A stretch of DNA of 64,000 nucleotides from NCBI GenBank assembly GCA_964615305.1, contig CAZTNA010000007.1, positions 97,502 to 161,501 on the forward strand, written 5' to 3'. Position numbers and translations under genes: made by a program. Under the pieces are notes generated by a model. It was given only the letters and a program-made list of their open reading frames with translations. It had not been told where the DNA came from and ran no database searches. Of the stretch, positions 16,965 through 25,212 are shown one piece after another. This stretch comes from Bog-950 sp964615305. Its GTDB lineage: Bacteria; Bacteroidota; Bacteroidia; Chitinophagales; LD1. Each line of letters opens with the position of its first letter. The first letter of the stretch is position 1.

Positions 16965-16972
16965 TATTTTTG
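16965..16972 (+). promoter_or_regulatory. -7-like element before ppx
   Basis: TATTTTTG is a perfect TAnnTTTG box ending 17 nt before the ppx TTG start; no -33 element at the expected distance. It may give ppx some expression apart from ppk1. Confidence 0.35.
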
Positions 16973-16989
16973 GTGAAAACTGTTTCTCA

Positions 16990-17895
16990 TTGGATATAAA
17001 ACGATTTGCTGCTATTGATATAGGTTCCAATTCGGTACGTTTACTTATTGAAAACGTGTTGCAAAATGGTGAAGGTCCTATATTTAAAAAAAGTGCTCTA
17101 ATTCGCGTTCCGGTACGCTTAGGCGGCAATGCTTTTCGTAATCATAACATACCTGAAATTACAGTTAGGCAATTAGTGGACACCATGATAGGGTTTAAGC
17201 ACATTATGCGAGCAAATGGTGTGCTTCATTACAAGGGCTGCGCAACTAGCGCTATGCGAGAAGCATCAAACGGGGCTCAGATTATTAAACGCATTAAAAA
17301 AGAAGCCGGTGTTGAAATAGATATCATCAGCGGCAATCTTGAGGCAAACATAATTTTCAATAGCCAGAAAGCGGTTCGTGAAAAGATGGCTAAAAACTGT
17401 GTGTTTATAGATGTAGGAGGTGGCAGTACAGAGATAACTGTATTTAAAAACGGCAAGGTAGCCGCTGCTAAATCATTTCGAATTGGCACTATTCGTCTGT
17501 TGCAAAAAAGTGTTTCGAAAGCCGAGTGGAAAAAAATGAAAGACTGGATGCACAAAAACACTTTGCGAATGCGCGAGGTTAGCATGATTGGTTCGGGAGG
17601 TAACATAAACCGCATATCAAAATTGGCTCAACTGAATACAGAAAAGCCTCTTAGTTTAAAAAAGCTGATTGAAATTGTGAATGAGTTGAAGCAATACAGC
17701 TATGATGATCGCATTAAAAAATTTGACTTAAATCCAGATAGAGCCGATGTGATTGTGCCGGCTGGAGAAATTTTTGTAACTGCTATGCAATGGATGAAAG
17801 CCGAAAAAATTTACATCCCCAAAGTTGGTTTAGGCGATGGCATTGTTCGCGAGGTGTATAAAGAATATCTTGATGGAAAAAAATCTACTATTTAG
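16990..17895 (+). CDS. ppx: Ppx/GppA family exopolyphosphatase
   Basis: Acetate/sugar-kinase-fold phosphatase, 301 aa. Motifs: AAIDIGSNSVRLLI (phosphate-1), CATSAMREASN, VFIDVGGGSTEITVF (phosphate-2) and a C-terminal VPAGEIFV / GLGDGIVREV. The start is a TTG at 16990; the upstream frame meets a TGA at 16957 and has no ATG, and TTG places DIKRFAAIDIG right at the N-terminus as in homologues. Length fits the short two-domain form that lacks the HD-like C-terminal part of E. coli PPX. It lies 89 bp downstream of ppk1. Confidence 0.92.
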   Translation: MDIKRFAAIDIGSNSVRLLIENVLQNGEGPIFKKSALIRVPVRLGGNAFRNHNIPEITVRQLVDTMIGFKHIMRANGVLHYKGCATSAMREASNGAQIIKRIKKEAGVEIDIISGNLEANIIFNSQKAVREKMAKNCVFIDVGGGSTEITVFKNGKVAAAKSFRIGTIRLLQKSVSKAEWKKMKDWMHKNTLRMREVSMIGSGGNINRISKLAQLNTEKPLSLKKLIEIVNELKQYSYDDRIKKFDLNPDRADVIVPAGEIFVTAMQWMKAEKIYIPKVGLGDGIVREVYKEYLDGKKSTI

Positions 17896-17899
17896 TTTG

Positions 17900-18586
17900 C
17901 TAAAAAGTGAGCGTTAAAGAACCAAATTTTTGCCCCGCTAAACCCTGTGTATAGCGATCGAGTTCGATATTTTGTATAGGAGCAAAACCTAATGTTGGTT
18001 GTTGTAATGCTTTTGCCTGCTTTTTGTATTTAGTTGCTTTAGACAAATTAATAGCCCCCACAATGGTAAGTGCTGTTCCTAATGCAGCAGATGCCAAGCC
18101 GGCACCAACCAACATGGGGCCTCCAAAAACCATACCCCCACCACTTGGACCACTTACATCATACGATTGAGTAATGCCTGCACCAACCAATACAGCACCC
18201 CCTAAAAGGGAATGTATGCCAAGACCTGTCATAATTCCGCCCATTATTGTTCTACGTCTTGCCAGTTTGCTATATCGGTCGTAATCAGTTAATGAAGTTG
18301 CGGGTTTCTGACACTGAAATCCCGTTTTATTATCACTGCTTGTATTTGTACTGCTCCCAAATACATCTTTACTTCCGTTCTCGTACTTAATCATAAGCAC
18401 TTGACCTTTGTCGGTTGTATATAGCGGGCCGTTAGGGTTATCTGCTTTCTTATACTTTACTTCAGAAATACCTACTTCCTGCACTTTGGCTTTAATTTCT
18501 TCACCACTCTTAAGCACTATGTTGTCTTGTGCAAATACTGAAAAAGTGAATACAAACGAAATAGAAAGCATCATTAAACTTTTCAT
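17900..18586 (-). CDS. Exported hypothetical protein with Gly-rich hydrophobic segments
   Basis: 228 aa from the ATG at 18586, which is followed immediately by a signal peptide (KSLMMLSISFVFTFSVFAQ); the longer frame back to 18670 has no such logic. The mature N-terminal domain (DNIVLKSGEEIKAKVQEVGISEVKYKK, then VLMIKYENGSKDVF) is a small beta domain repeatedly seen at the start of Bacteroidota exported proteins. A linker follows, then two Gly-rich hydrophobic segments (about 135-200) that could insert in a membrane, and a basic QAKALQQ tail. Function unknown; its end converges with ppx only 4 bp away. Confidence 0.7.
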   Translation of the reverse strand: MKSLMMLSISFVFTFSVFAQDNIVLKSGEEIKAKVQEVGISEVKYKKADNPNGPLYTTDKGQVLMIKYENGSKDVFGSSTNTSSDNKTGFQCQKPATSLTDYDRYSKLARRRTIMGGIMTGLGIHSLLGGAVLVGAGITQSYDVSGPSGGGMVFGGPMLVGAGLASAALGTALTIVGAINLSKATKYKKQAKALQQPTLGFAPIQNIELDRYTQGLAGQKFGSLTLTF

Positions 18587-18774
18587 AACAAATTTATTTT
18601 GAGGACATAAAGGTGAAAAAATATTGATTCCGGGTAGCTTTAAGCAGAACAGTTTAACGTAACTTCTCAAATTTTATTGCTTCCGCTAAAACAATTACGA
18701 AAAAAAACCTTGCCCGGTTGTAACCTTTTATATAATACAGCGTAAACAATAACGAACCGAGAAAAATTACGCCT

Positions 18775-19638
18775 ATGCGGCAACTAACTATTACTCACAA
18801 CATTTCAGGTCGCGACCCACAGGTAGATAAATACCTGAGCGAAATTGCCAAAAACGAATTGTTAACCGCTGAGCAAGAAGGAGCTCTAGCAAAAAAAATA
18901 CGCCAAGGCGATACAGACGCACTGGAGTTAATGGTCAAAAGCAATCTACGTTTTGTAGTCAGTGTAGCTAAACAATATCAAAACCAGGGGCTAAGCTTAG
19001 GCGATCTTATTAATGAAGGGAACTTAGGCCTTATTCGCGCGGCCAACAAATTTGATGAAACAAGAGGGTTTAAGTTTATATCTTATGCTGTTTGGTGGAT
19101 TCGGCAGGCTATAATGCAGGCAATAGTTGAGCAAAGCAGGATTATTCGTGTGCCAGCAGGAAAAATTGGTGTGTATTCAAAAATTACCAAAGCATTTCAA
19201 AGTTTTGAGCAGGAGTATCAACGAGAACCAGACGTAGAAGAACTGATGGAAATGCTAGGAATGACCAAAGAAGAAATTGACGAATACTTTCGCGCTAACA
19301 CCTATATGCTTTCTACCGATGCTCGATTTTTAGGGGCGGAGGAAGGCGCTGCAATAAGCGACATGATTTACGACCGTGAAACAGCAACTCCGGTAGATAC
19401 CATGATGCAACAAAATGTAGAGTTTCATTTAAATGAAGCTATTGCACAACTTACAGAGCGGGAAGCCGAAATAATATCATGTTACTTCGGACTCAGCGGA
19501 AAACAACCAATGACACTTGAAGAAATAGGCACTCGCTTTAACCTTACACGCGAGCGGGTAAGACAAATTAAAGAAAAGTGCATTCAGCAGTTAAAACAGA
19601 GTACCAGCCCTCAATTACGCCACGTATACACAGCATAG
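18775..19638 (+). CDS. rpoD: Primary sigma factor RpoD (SigA)
   Basis: Housekeeping sigma-70 factor, 287 aa: the short Bacteroidota form without region 1.1. Region 1.2 (DPQVDKYLSEIAKNELLTAEQE), region 2 (SNLRFVVSVAKQYQNQGLSLGDLINEGNLGLIRAA, then FKFISYAVWWIRQAIMQAI), region 3, and region 4 (EIGTRFNLTRERVRQIKEKCI) are all seen. It is the factor expected to read the TTTG / TAnnTTTG promoters noted throughout the window. Followed by a clear terminator. Confidence 0.96.
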   Translation: MRQLTITHNISGRDPQVDKYLSEIAKNELLTAEQEGALAKKIRQGDTDALELMVKSNLRFVVSVAKQYQNQGLSLGDLINEGNLGLIRAANKFDETRGFKFISYAVWWIRQAIMQAIVEQSRIIRVPAGKIGVYSKITKAFQSFEQEYQREPDVEELMEMLGMTKEEIDEYFRANTYMLSTDARFLGAEEGAAISDMIYDRETATPVDTMMQQNVEFHLNEAIAQLTEREAEIISCYFGLSGKQPMTLEEIGTRFNLTRERVRQIKEKCIQQLKQSTSPQLRHVYTA

Positions 19639-19710
19639 TATTTATCTAATGAAATAAAGGGAACGTTCATCGTTCAAAAAGAGTCCTTCAATCTCGGTTC
19701 CAAAGAAAAC

Positions 19711-19736
19711 TCCCCGTCAGAAATGGCGGGGATTTT
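19711..19736 (+). terminator. Intrinsic terminator after rpoD (probably bidirectional)
   Basis: A 9-bp stem TCCCCGTCA/TGGCGGGGA (19711-19719 with 19724-19732, one G-T pair) capped by a GAAA tetraloop and followed by TTTTC on the plus strand. On the minus strand a TTTTCTTT tract follows, so it can also end the convergent histidine kinase transcript. Confidence 0.8.
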
Positions 19737-19740
19737 CAAT

Positions 19741-21516
19741 TTATACAGGCAAGCTAAATTTGAAAGAGCAGCCACCATCTGTTCCATCATCAATCCAGAT
19801 TTTACCGTTATGATGCTCAATAATTTTTTTGCAAATGGTAAGTCCTATACCCGTGCCGGCATATCTTTCGCGGCTGTGCAGTCGTTGAAAAATTTCGAAT
19901 ACTTTTAAACGGTACGATGGAGGAATACCAATACCATTATCGTTAAAATCAATGCAATAGAAACCGTCTTGTTCTGTAAACGAGATATCAAGCAGTGGGT
20001 TCTCATTTTTTGAAAACTTGATAGCGTTGCTTACTAAATTCTGAAATAACTGTTCCATTTGATGCCTGTTTGCTTTAACTTTAGGCAATACACCAGTTAA
20101 TACTCTGAAATTTTTCTCTTGCATTTCTGGCAAAAGAAACTCCTGAACTTCACGAAGTATTTTATTTAAATCAACCACTTCGCTTTTAATATCCGGGTTT
20201 ATTTTTGATAGTTGAAGTATGCTTTCTATAAGGTTATACATTCTACTTGCACCTTCTTTTGCGTAATAGAGATACTGTAAGCCATCTTCGGTAAGACGCT
20301 GTGCAGAATGTTTCTCAAGCAGTTGCATATAAAGGGTAACCATTCGCAGTGGCTCTTTTAAATCATGCGAAGCTATATGCGCAAATTGTTTCAGTTCAGC
20401 GTTTGAAATTTCGAGGCGGTGTGTATACTCCTCAATTTCAGCATTCTTTCTTTTCAGTACTTCTGCTTCGCGTTTTCGTTCTTCCAGCTCAAAAGTAACT
20501 CGTGCATCACTAACAGCCGAACTCTTGTCGAACTGATACATCTCTACCATGCTTTTATAATACTGCTTATACATAGAAAGGGCATCGGTAGTTTTACCTC
20601 CTTGTTCTAAAGCTATCGCCCATTCTTCGTAGAGCGTAGCTCTGCTAAATCCGGTCTTACTAGTTAACGTTAAGTCTTCAACACGCTTAAACTGCTGAAT
20701 TGCTTCCGCCCATTTTCCTTGAAGCCTGTAAGCAATACCCAACAGAAAATACCCGTTTGCAATAAACACGTTGCTACTTGCTTCTTCTAGATACTCAGTG
20801 CCTTCTTTTATTAATCTTTCGCCTTCTTCAAATTTCCCTTGTAAACTATACTGATAACCTACATTAATCAGGCAGTTTCCTTCTCCCCTTCTATCGCCTA
20901 TAGATTTAAACAACTCTGCGGCCTTTGTAAAATACTCTAAGGCTTTGGGCGTATCTTTTATGCCTGGGTAGTTGTTAGCATAAGATATGTAACAGCGGGC
21001 AATACCCTGTATATTTTTGGTTTCGGTAAAAAGTTCGAATGCTTTATCAATGTATTGAAGGCGAACTGTATCTAGCTCAAACTCTTTGTATAGTGTAACA
21101 GTATTAAAATATAGACCAGCTAAAATCACTTTATCATCATTCGTAAGTTTTTCCTGATTCTTGAGAACTTTAATTCCGGTTTCATAAGCTTCACGGGCTT
21201 GAGTCAGATCCCCGGTATAGTTGTAGTTAACCCCTAACATGCGCAGTGCATCAGCGGTGTAGGTGTAATCTTTAATTTGTTGTGCCAAAGTCAAACACTG
21301 TTTAGCTGACTCAATGCTTTGTAAATAATCGCTTTGAACATGATTTTGATAGACGCATAATTGGAAAAGCACATCAAGTTCCAATTTTTTATCCTGGATT
21401 TTCTGGGCTTGTGCAATATACTCAGCTGCAACTGATTCCATCTCAGTGGAACGCTCTTCTCGTAATTTTTTGAGTTTGGCAACTATTTCATTATGAGTTT
21501 CGTTGTTGAATTGCAT
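19741..21516 (-). CDS. TPR-containing soluble sensor histidine kinase
   Basis: 591 aa without signal peptide or membrane helices, so cytoplasmic. N-terminal TPR repeats (about 20-310) with consensus A/G/Y spacing (ALEYFTKAAELFKSIGDRRGEG, AIQQFKRVEDL); a short coiled coil (about 335-375, RKREAEVLKRKNAEIEEYTHRLE); HisKA dimerisation domain with phospho-accepting H384 (HIASHDLKEPLRM); HATPase domain with N box (NLVSNAIKFSK), G1 (DNGIGI) and G2 (GTGIGL). No response regulator gene lies next to it, so it is an orphan kinase. Divergent from a glycosyltransferase gene. Confidence 0.9.
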   Translation of the reverse strand: MQFNNETHNEIVAKLKKLREERSTEMESVAAEYIAQAQKIQDKKLELDVLFQLCVYQNHVQSDYLQSIESAKQCLTLAQQIKDYTYTADALRMLGVNYNYTGDLTQAREAYETGIKVLKNQEKLTNDDKVILAGLYFNTVTLYKEFELDTVRLQYIDKAFELFTETKNIQGIARCYISYANNYPGIKDTPKALEYFTKAAELFKSIGDRRGEGNCLINVGYQYSLQGKFEEGERLIKEGTEYLEEASSNVFIANGYFLLGIAYRLQGKWAEAIQQFKRVEDLTLTSKTGFSRATLYEEWAIALEQGGKTTDALSMYKQYYKSMVEMYQFDKSSAVSDARVTFELEERKREAEVLKRKNAEIEEYTHRLEISNAELKQFAHIASHDLKEPLRMVTLYMQLLEKHSAQRLTEDGLQYLYYAKEGASRMYNLIESILQLSKINPDIKSEVVDLNKILREVQEFLLPEMQEKNFRVLTGVLPKVKANRHQMEQLFQNLVSNAIKFSKNENPLLDISFTEQDGFYCIDFNDNGIGIPPSYRLKVFEIFQRLHSRERYAGTGIGLTICKKIIEHHNGKIWIDDGTDGGCSFKFSLPV

Positions 21517-21617
21517 AAAAGAGAGGAATCAATTATAATACCAATTTACAAACAATAGAAGAGATGTCAAGTGAACTTAATCATTAGAAGTAACCTGTAT
21601 TTCTACATTTACCGCCA

Positions 21618-22802
21618 ATGATACTGTCTGTAGTTTTTTGGTTCTTCGTCTTGTTACTGTTACATTCTTATGTAATATATCCGTGGCTGCTGAAACTTAT
21701 TAGTAGGGGTAAACAACAGAACTCACTTACGTTTGCTAAATCCGATGAAAATCTGCCTGATGTGTATGTGGTATTTGCAGTTTACAACGAGCAGAAAGTT
21801 ATCAGGCAGAAATTAGCAAGCATTTTTGAAACTGATTACCCTTTGCATAAAATACATGTATTTGTTGGCTCGGACAATTCAACTGACGACACAAACTCCA
21901 TCATACAAAGTTATTCGTTACAGCACCGGCAACTTACGTTCCATAATTTTGAAGGAAGAAACGGTAAAGCGGCAATATTAAATCGGTTACTGGAGAGTAT
22001 AAGCGAAGCTAACCCGGCATTTGATAGTATTTTAGTATTGACCGATGCCAATGTGTTCTTTACTCCTAATCTGCTTTTTGAATTAACAAAGCATTATAAA
22101 AATGAGAACATTGGGCAGGTTGGTGCTAATATTCTAAACGTTGGTGAACGAATAGATGGTATTTCGAAACAAGAAAAGGGGTACATACAAAGAGAAAATC
22201 ACATAAAGTTTTTAGAAGGATTAAACTGGGGCGCTATGATTGGTGCATTTGGCGCTTGTTACACCATGAGGATGAAATTATGGAAGCCCATACCACCAAA
22301 TTATTTAATGGAAGACTTTTTTTTAAGCATGCATATTTTAAGGCAGAAAAAGAAAGCCATCCTTGAACTAAATGCAATTTGCTACGAAGATGTTTCTAAT
22401 GATGTAACAGAAGAATTTAAGCGAAAAACACGTATTCAAGCCGGAAATTTTCAAAACTTACGTAATTACTGGTCACTTGCGTTTGGGTTCAATGCTGTTG
22501 GCTTCTGCTTTTTTTCACATAAAATTATTCGTTGGTTCGGTCCATTGTTAATGGCAGGCTGCTACATAAGCAATCTGTTTCTATTGCATGAACCCTTTTA
22601 TCAATTTACCTTCTTGCTCCAGAATATGCTCTGGTTATCTCCTTTGCTCGATGCCTTGCTAAAAACTGCCGGCATACATTTAACCTTTCTTCGCTTTGCT
22701 TCTTATTTCATAATCATGAATATTGCGCTCGTTAAAGGTTTTTTAATGTTTGCGAAGGGAATAAAAACCAGCGCATGGAACCCTACCAAAAGAAATGTTT
22801 AA
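21618..22802 (+). CDS. Family 2 glycosyltransferase, membrane-bound
   Basis: 394 aa. An N-terminal membrane segment (about 1-23) leads to a GT-A domain: VYVVFAVYNEQKVIRQKL, the nucleotide-sugar motif VGSDNSTDD, acceptor-side LTDANVFF, the ED pair in MEDFFLSMHI, and a QAGNFQNLRNYW segment resembling the processive Q-x-x-R-W motif. Two to three C-terminal hydrophobic helices follow (about 300-385). Likely a polysaccharide or glycolipid transferase. Isolated from other sugar genes, so the product cannot be named. It ends 35 bp before ribBA. Confidence 0.86.
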   Translation: MILSVVFWFFVLLLLHSYVIYPWLLKLISRGKQQNSLTFAKSDENLPDVYVVFAVYNEQKVIRQKLASIFETDYPLHKIHVFVGSDNSTDDTNSIIQSYSLQHRQLTFHNFEGRNGKAAILNRLLESISEANPAFDSILVLTDANVFFTPNLLFELTKHYKNENIGQVGANILNVGERIDGISKQEKGYIQRENHIKFLEGLNWGAMIGAFGACYTMRMKLWKPIPPNYLMEDFFLSMHILRQKKKAILELNAICYEDVSNDVTEEFKRKTRIQAGNFQNLRNYWSLAFGFNAVGFCFFSHKIIRWFGPLLMAGCYISNLFLLHEPFYQFTFLLQNMLWLSPLLDALLKTAGIHLTFLRFASYFIIMNIALVKGFLMFAKGIKTSAWNPTKRNV

Positions 22803-22837
22803 CACGCGCAAAAGAAATTGAACAAAAATAAATTACA

Positions 22838-24052
22838 ATGAAGCTAGACACAATACCACAGGCAATAAAAGATATTAAAAACGGCAAACTGGTTATAGTA
22901 GTAGATGACGAAGACCGAGAGAATGAAGGAGATTTTATAACGGCAGCACGAAATGTAACGCCTGCTATTATCAATTTTATGGCAACGGTAGGCAGGGGGT
23001 TAATTTGCATGCCTATGAGTGAAGAAATGTGTGACCGGCTCGATCTGCCCATGATGGTTTCTAAAAACTCTTCGAATCACGAAACAGCCTTTACTGTATC
23101 TGTTGATTTATTGGGTCACGGCTGCACAACAGGTATTTCGGCTCACGATCGTGCTAAAACAGTTCAGCAATTAATAAGCAAGAATGCACAACCTCAAGAT
23201 TTTGCACGGCCTGGGCATATTTTTCCTCTGCGTGCAAAAAGTGGCGGTGTGTTGCGCAGAGCCGGGCATACCGAAGCTACCATAGATTTAGCCCGTATGG
23301 CCGGCTTTGAAGAAGCAGGTGTACTCGTTGAAGTAATGAACGAAGATGGAAGCATGGCGCGTTTGCCCGAGCTGGCGAAAATTGCCAAAAAACACAATCT
23401 CAAGATTATTTCAATTAAAGATTTGATTGAGTACAGAATGAAACACGACAGCTTGATTAAGCGTGAAGTGGAAGTGAAGTTGCCGTCAAAATATGGCGAG
23501 TTTCGTGTAAGGGCTTATTCTCAGGCTGGAGGAAACGAACCACACCTGGCCATAGTAAAAGGTTCATGGAAAAAAAATGAACCTGTATTAGTGCGTGTTC
23601 ACTCATCTTGTTTAACTGGCGATATTTTAGGTTCGCTACGATGCGACTGTGGCGACCAACTGGCATCGGCACTTAAAGCAATAGAAAACAATGGTAAAGG
23701 TGTGCTGCTTTACATGCAGCAAGAAGGCCGAGGTATAGGACTTTTGAATAAACTAAAAGCATACCAACTGCAAGAGCAAGGTTACGATACATACGAGGCA
23801 AATTTAAAACTAGGCTTGCCTATGGATGCGCGAGATTATGGTGTTGGAGCACAAATACTTCGAGACTTGGGCATTACAAAAATGAAACTGTTAAGCAACA
23901 ACCCAAAAAAGCGCGTTGGTTTAATAGGCTATGGTTTAGAGATAGTCGAAAACGTAGCCATTGAATCAACACCTAATAAACACAACAAAAAATATTTAGA
24001 AGCAAAACGCGACAAGGCCGGTCATCAGATACTAAAGAAGAAAAAAAAGTAG
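22838..24052 (+). CDS. ribBA: Bifunctional 3,4-dihydroxy-2-butanone-4-phosphate synthase / GTP cyclohydrolase II
   Basis: Riboflavin biosynthesis fusion, 404 aa. RibB half (1-205): VVDDEDRENEGDFI, MPMSEEMCDRL, HDRAKTVQQL and HTEATIDLARM, the acidic loop and His needed for DHBP synthesis. RibA half (206-404): VRVHSSCLTGDILGSLRCDCG with the three zinc-binding cysteines, QQEGRGIGLLNKLKAYQLQ, and DYGVGAQILRDLG, consistent with an active cyclohydrolase. No FMN riboswitch fits into the 35-bp gap upstream. Its stop is 4 bp from the convergent menC stop. Confidence 0.97.
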   Translation: MKLDTIPQAIKDIKNGKLVIVVDDEDRENEGDFITAARNVTPAIINFMATVGRGLICMPMSEEMCDRLDLPMMVSKNSSNHETAFTVSVDLLGHGCTTGISAHDRAKTVQQLISKNAQPQDFARPGHIFPLRAKSGGVLRRAGHTEATIDLARMAGFEEAGVLVEVMNEDGSMARLPELAKIAKKHNLKIISIKDLIEYRMKHDSLIKREVEVKLPSKYGEFRVRAYSQAGGNEPHLAIVKGSWKKNEPVLVRVHSSCLTGDILGSLRCDCGDQLASALKAIENNGKGVLLYMQQEGRGIGLLNKLKAYQLQEQGYDTYEANLKLGLPMDARDYGVGAQILRDLGITKMKLLSNNPKKRVGLIGYGLEIVENVAIESTPNKHNKKYLEAKRDKAGHQILKKKKK

Positions 24053-24056
24053 CTTG

Positions 24057-25091
24057 TTATTGCAAAGTGCTGACATCCCACTCACCGTTATAGCCAATGC
24101 AGCCGGAAGAAACGTAAAGCGGAGATGGAATATTTTTGGTGTATAAGCTACCTGTGCCCAACCCCTGTACCAATGCATTTTTTTTAGTAAACACCCACTG
24201 TGCAATTGCATTTAATCCAATGTTTGACTCTAGTGCAGAAGTAGCCCACCACCTGATATTTTGTTTTTGAGCAGTTTGTATCCACTGCTCACATGCACCT
24301 AAGCCACCAAGTAAAGCCGGCTTTAGTATTATATAGTGTGGTTGAATAAACTGTAAAAGTTCTTCTCTAACTTTTCCGGAAACTCCAATAAGCTCTTCAT
24401 CGAGCGCTATTGGAATAGGAGACTCTTTACATAATCGCATCATTCGCTCTATCTGCCCTTGTTTAATCGGCTGTTCAATCGAATGCACCTGATACAAAGC
24501 AAGTTTTTCTAACTGTTGTAAAGCAAAATCAAACTTAAATGCCCCGTTGGCATCTAAGCGTATTTCCATAACCTCTGCAGGAAATTTACCCCGTATAAAA
24601 TCTAGAAGTTCTAACTCTTTTTCAAAGTCAATAGCCCCAACTTTCAGTTTAATACAGCTAAACCCGTCATTAATTTTTTGCTGAATCTGCTGTTGCATAA
24701 ATGTTTTACTCCCCATCCAAACCAATCCGTTAATGGGCATTGTTGCACTTCCATTGGTAAATTCACTTTTAAACAATACACGGTTTCCGCCCGAAGAAAA
24801 ATCAAGCAGGGCTGTTTCGTATCCGAATGCAATGGACGGGAAATCATTAAAACTGGGAAACAACTCTTTACTTCCTTGTTCTATACCGTTACACAGTTGA
24901 CTGAGTGCCCTTTCGTAATTTACTAAGTCATCGGGGCTTAAACCTTCAATGTAACTACACTCACCAATACCGGTTTTAGTTCCGTCAGTAATAAAAAGAT
25001 AGTACCCATTTTTTACTGACATACTGCCTCGTGATGTAAGCACGGGACTATTAAATCGAAGCTGATATTGTTTGAAGTGTGCTTTAAGCAT
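24057..25091 (-). CDS. menC: o-Succinylbenzoate synthase (enolase superfamily)
   Basis: Dehydratase of menaquinone biosynthesis (SHCHC to o-succinylbenzoate). 344 aa, with the enolase-superfamily N-terminal capping domain and TIM barrel. Active-site motifs in order: CIKLKVG (catalytic KxK), RLDANGAF (metal Asp), SIEQP (Glu), ALDEE (Asp/Glu), ILKPALLGG (second catalytic Lys) and SALESNIG. No other men genes are nearby. A perfect TAnnTTTG box (25110-25117, minus strand) lies 18 nt upstream, though its -33 partner is poorly placed. Assignment as OSBS rather than dipeptide epimerase rests on overall resemblance. Confidence 0.88.
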   Translation of the reverse strand: MLKAHFKQYQLRFNSPVLTSRGSMSVKNGYYLFITDGTKTGIGECSYIEGLSPDDLVNYERALSQLCNGIEQGSKELFPSFNDFPSIAFGYETALLDFSSGGNRVLFKSEFTNGSATMPINGLVWMGSKTFMQQQIQQKINDGFSCIKLKVGAIDFEKELELLDFIRGKFPAEVMEIRLDANGAFKFDFALQQLEKLALYQVHSIEQPIKQGQIERMMRLCKESPIPIALDEELIGVSGKVREELLQFIQPHYIILKPALLGGLGACEQWIQTAQKQNIRWWATSALESNIGLNAIAQWVFTKKNALVQGLGTGSLYTKNIPSPLYVSSGCIGYNGEWDVSTLQ

Positions 25092-25109
25092 AACCAGGGT
25101 AACTTAAGC

Positions 25110-25117
25110 CAAACTTA
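25110..25117 (-). promoter_or_regulatory. -7-like element before menC
   Basis: TAAGTTTG on the minus strand fits TAnnTTTG and lies 18 nt before the menC ATG. The nearest TTG is only 13 bp further upstream, too close, so support is partial. Confidence 0.35.
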
Positions 25118-25212
25118 AAATTTAGCTATACAACGAGTTACATTTCCACTGTTTAGAACTGTAATACATCGGCACTTTGCAAATTCTGTTTTCTTCGCTT
25201 AAAATTTACTGC

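Noticed and set aside
22803..22837. FMN riboswitch before ribBA
   Set aside because: The gap is only 35 bp, too short for the aptamer, and the upstream sequence is coding.
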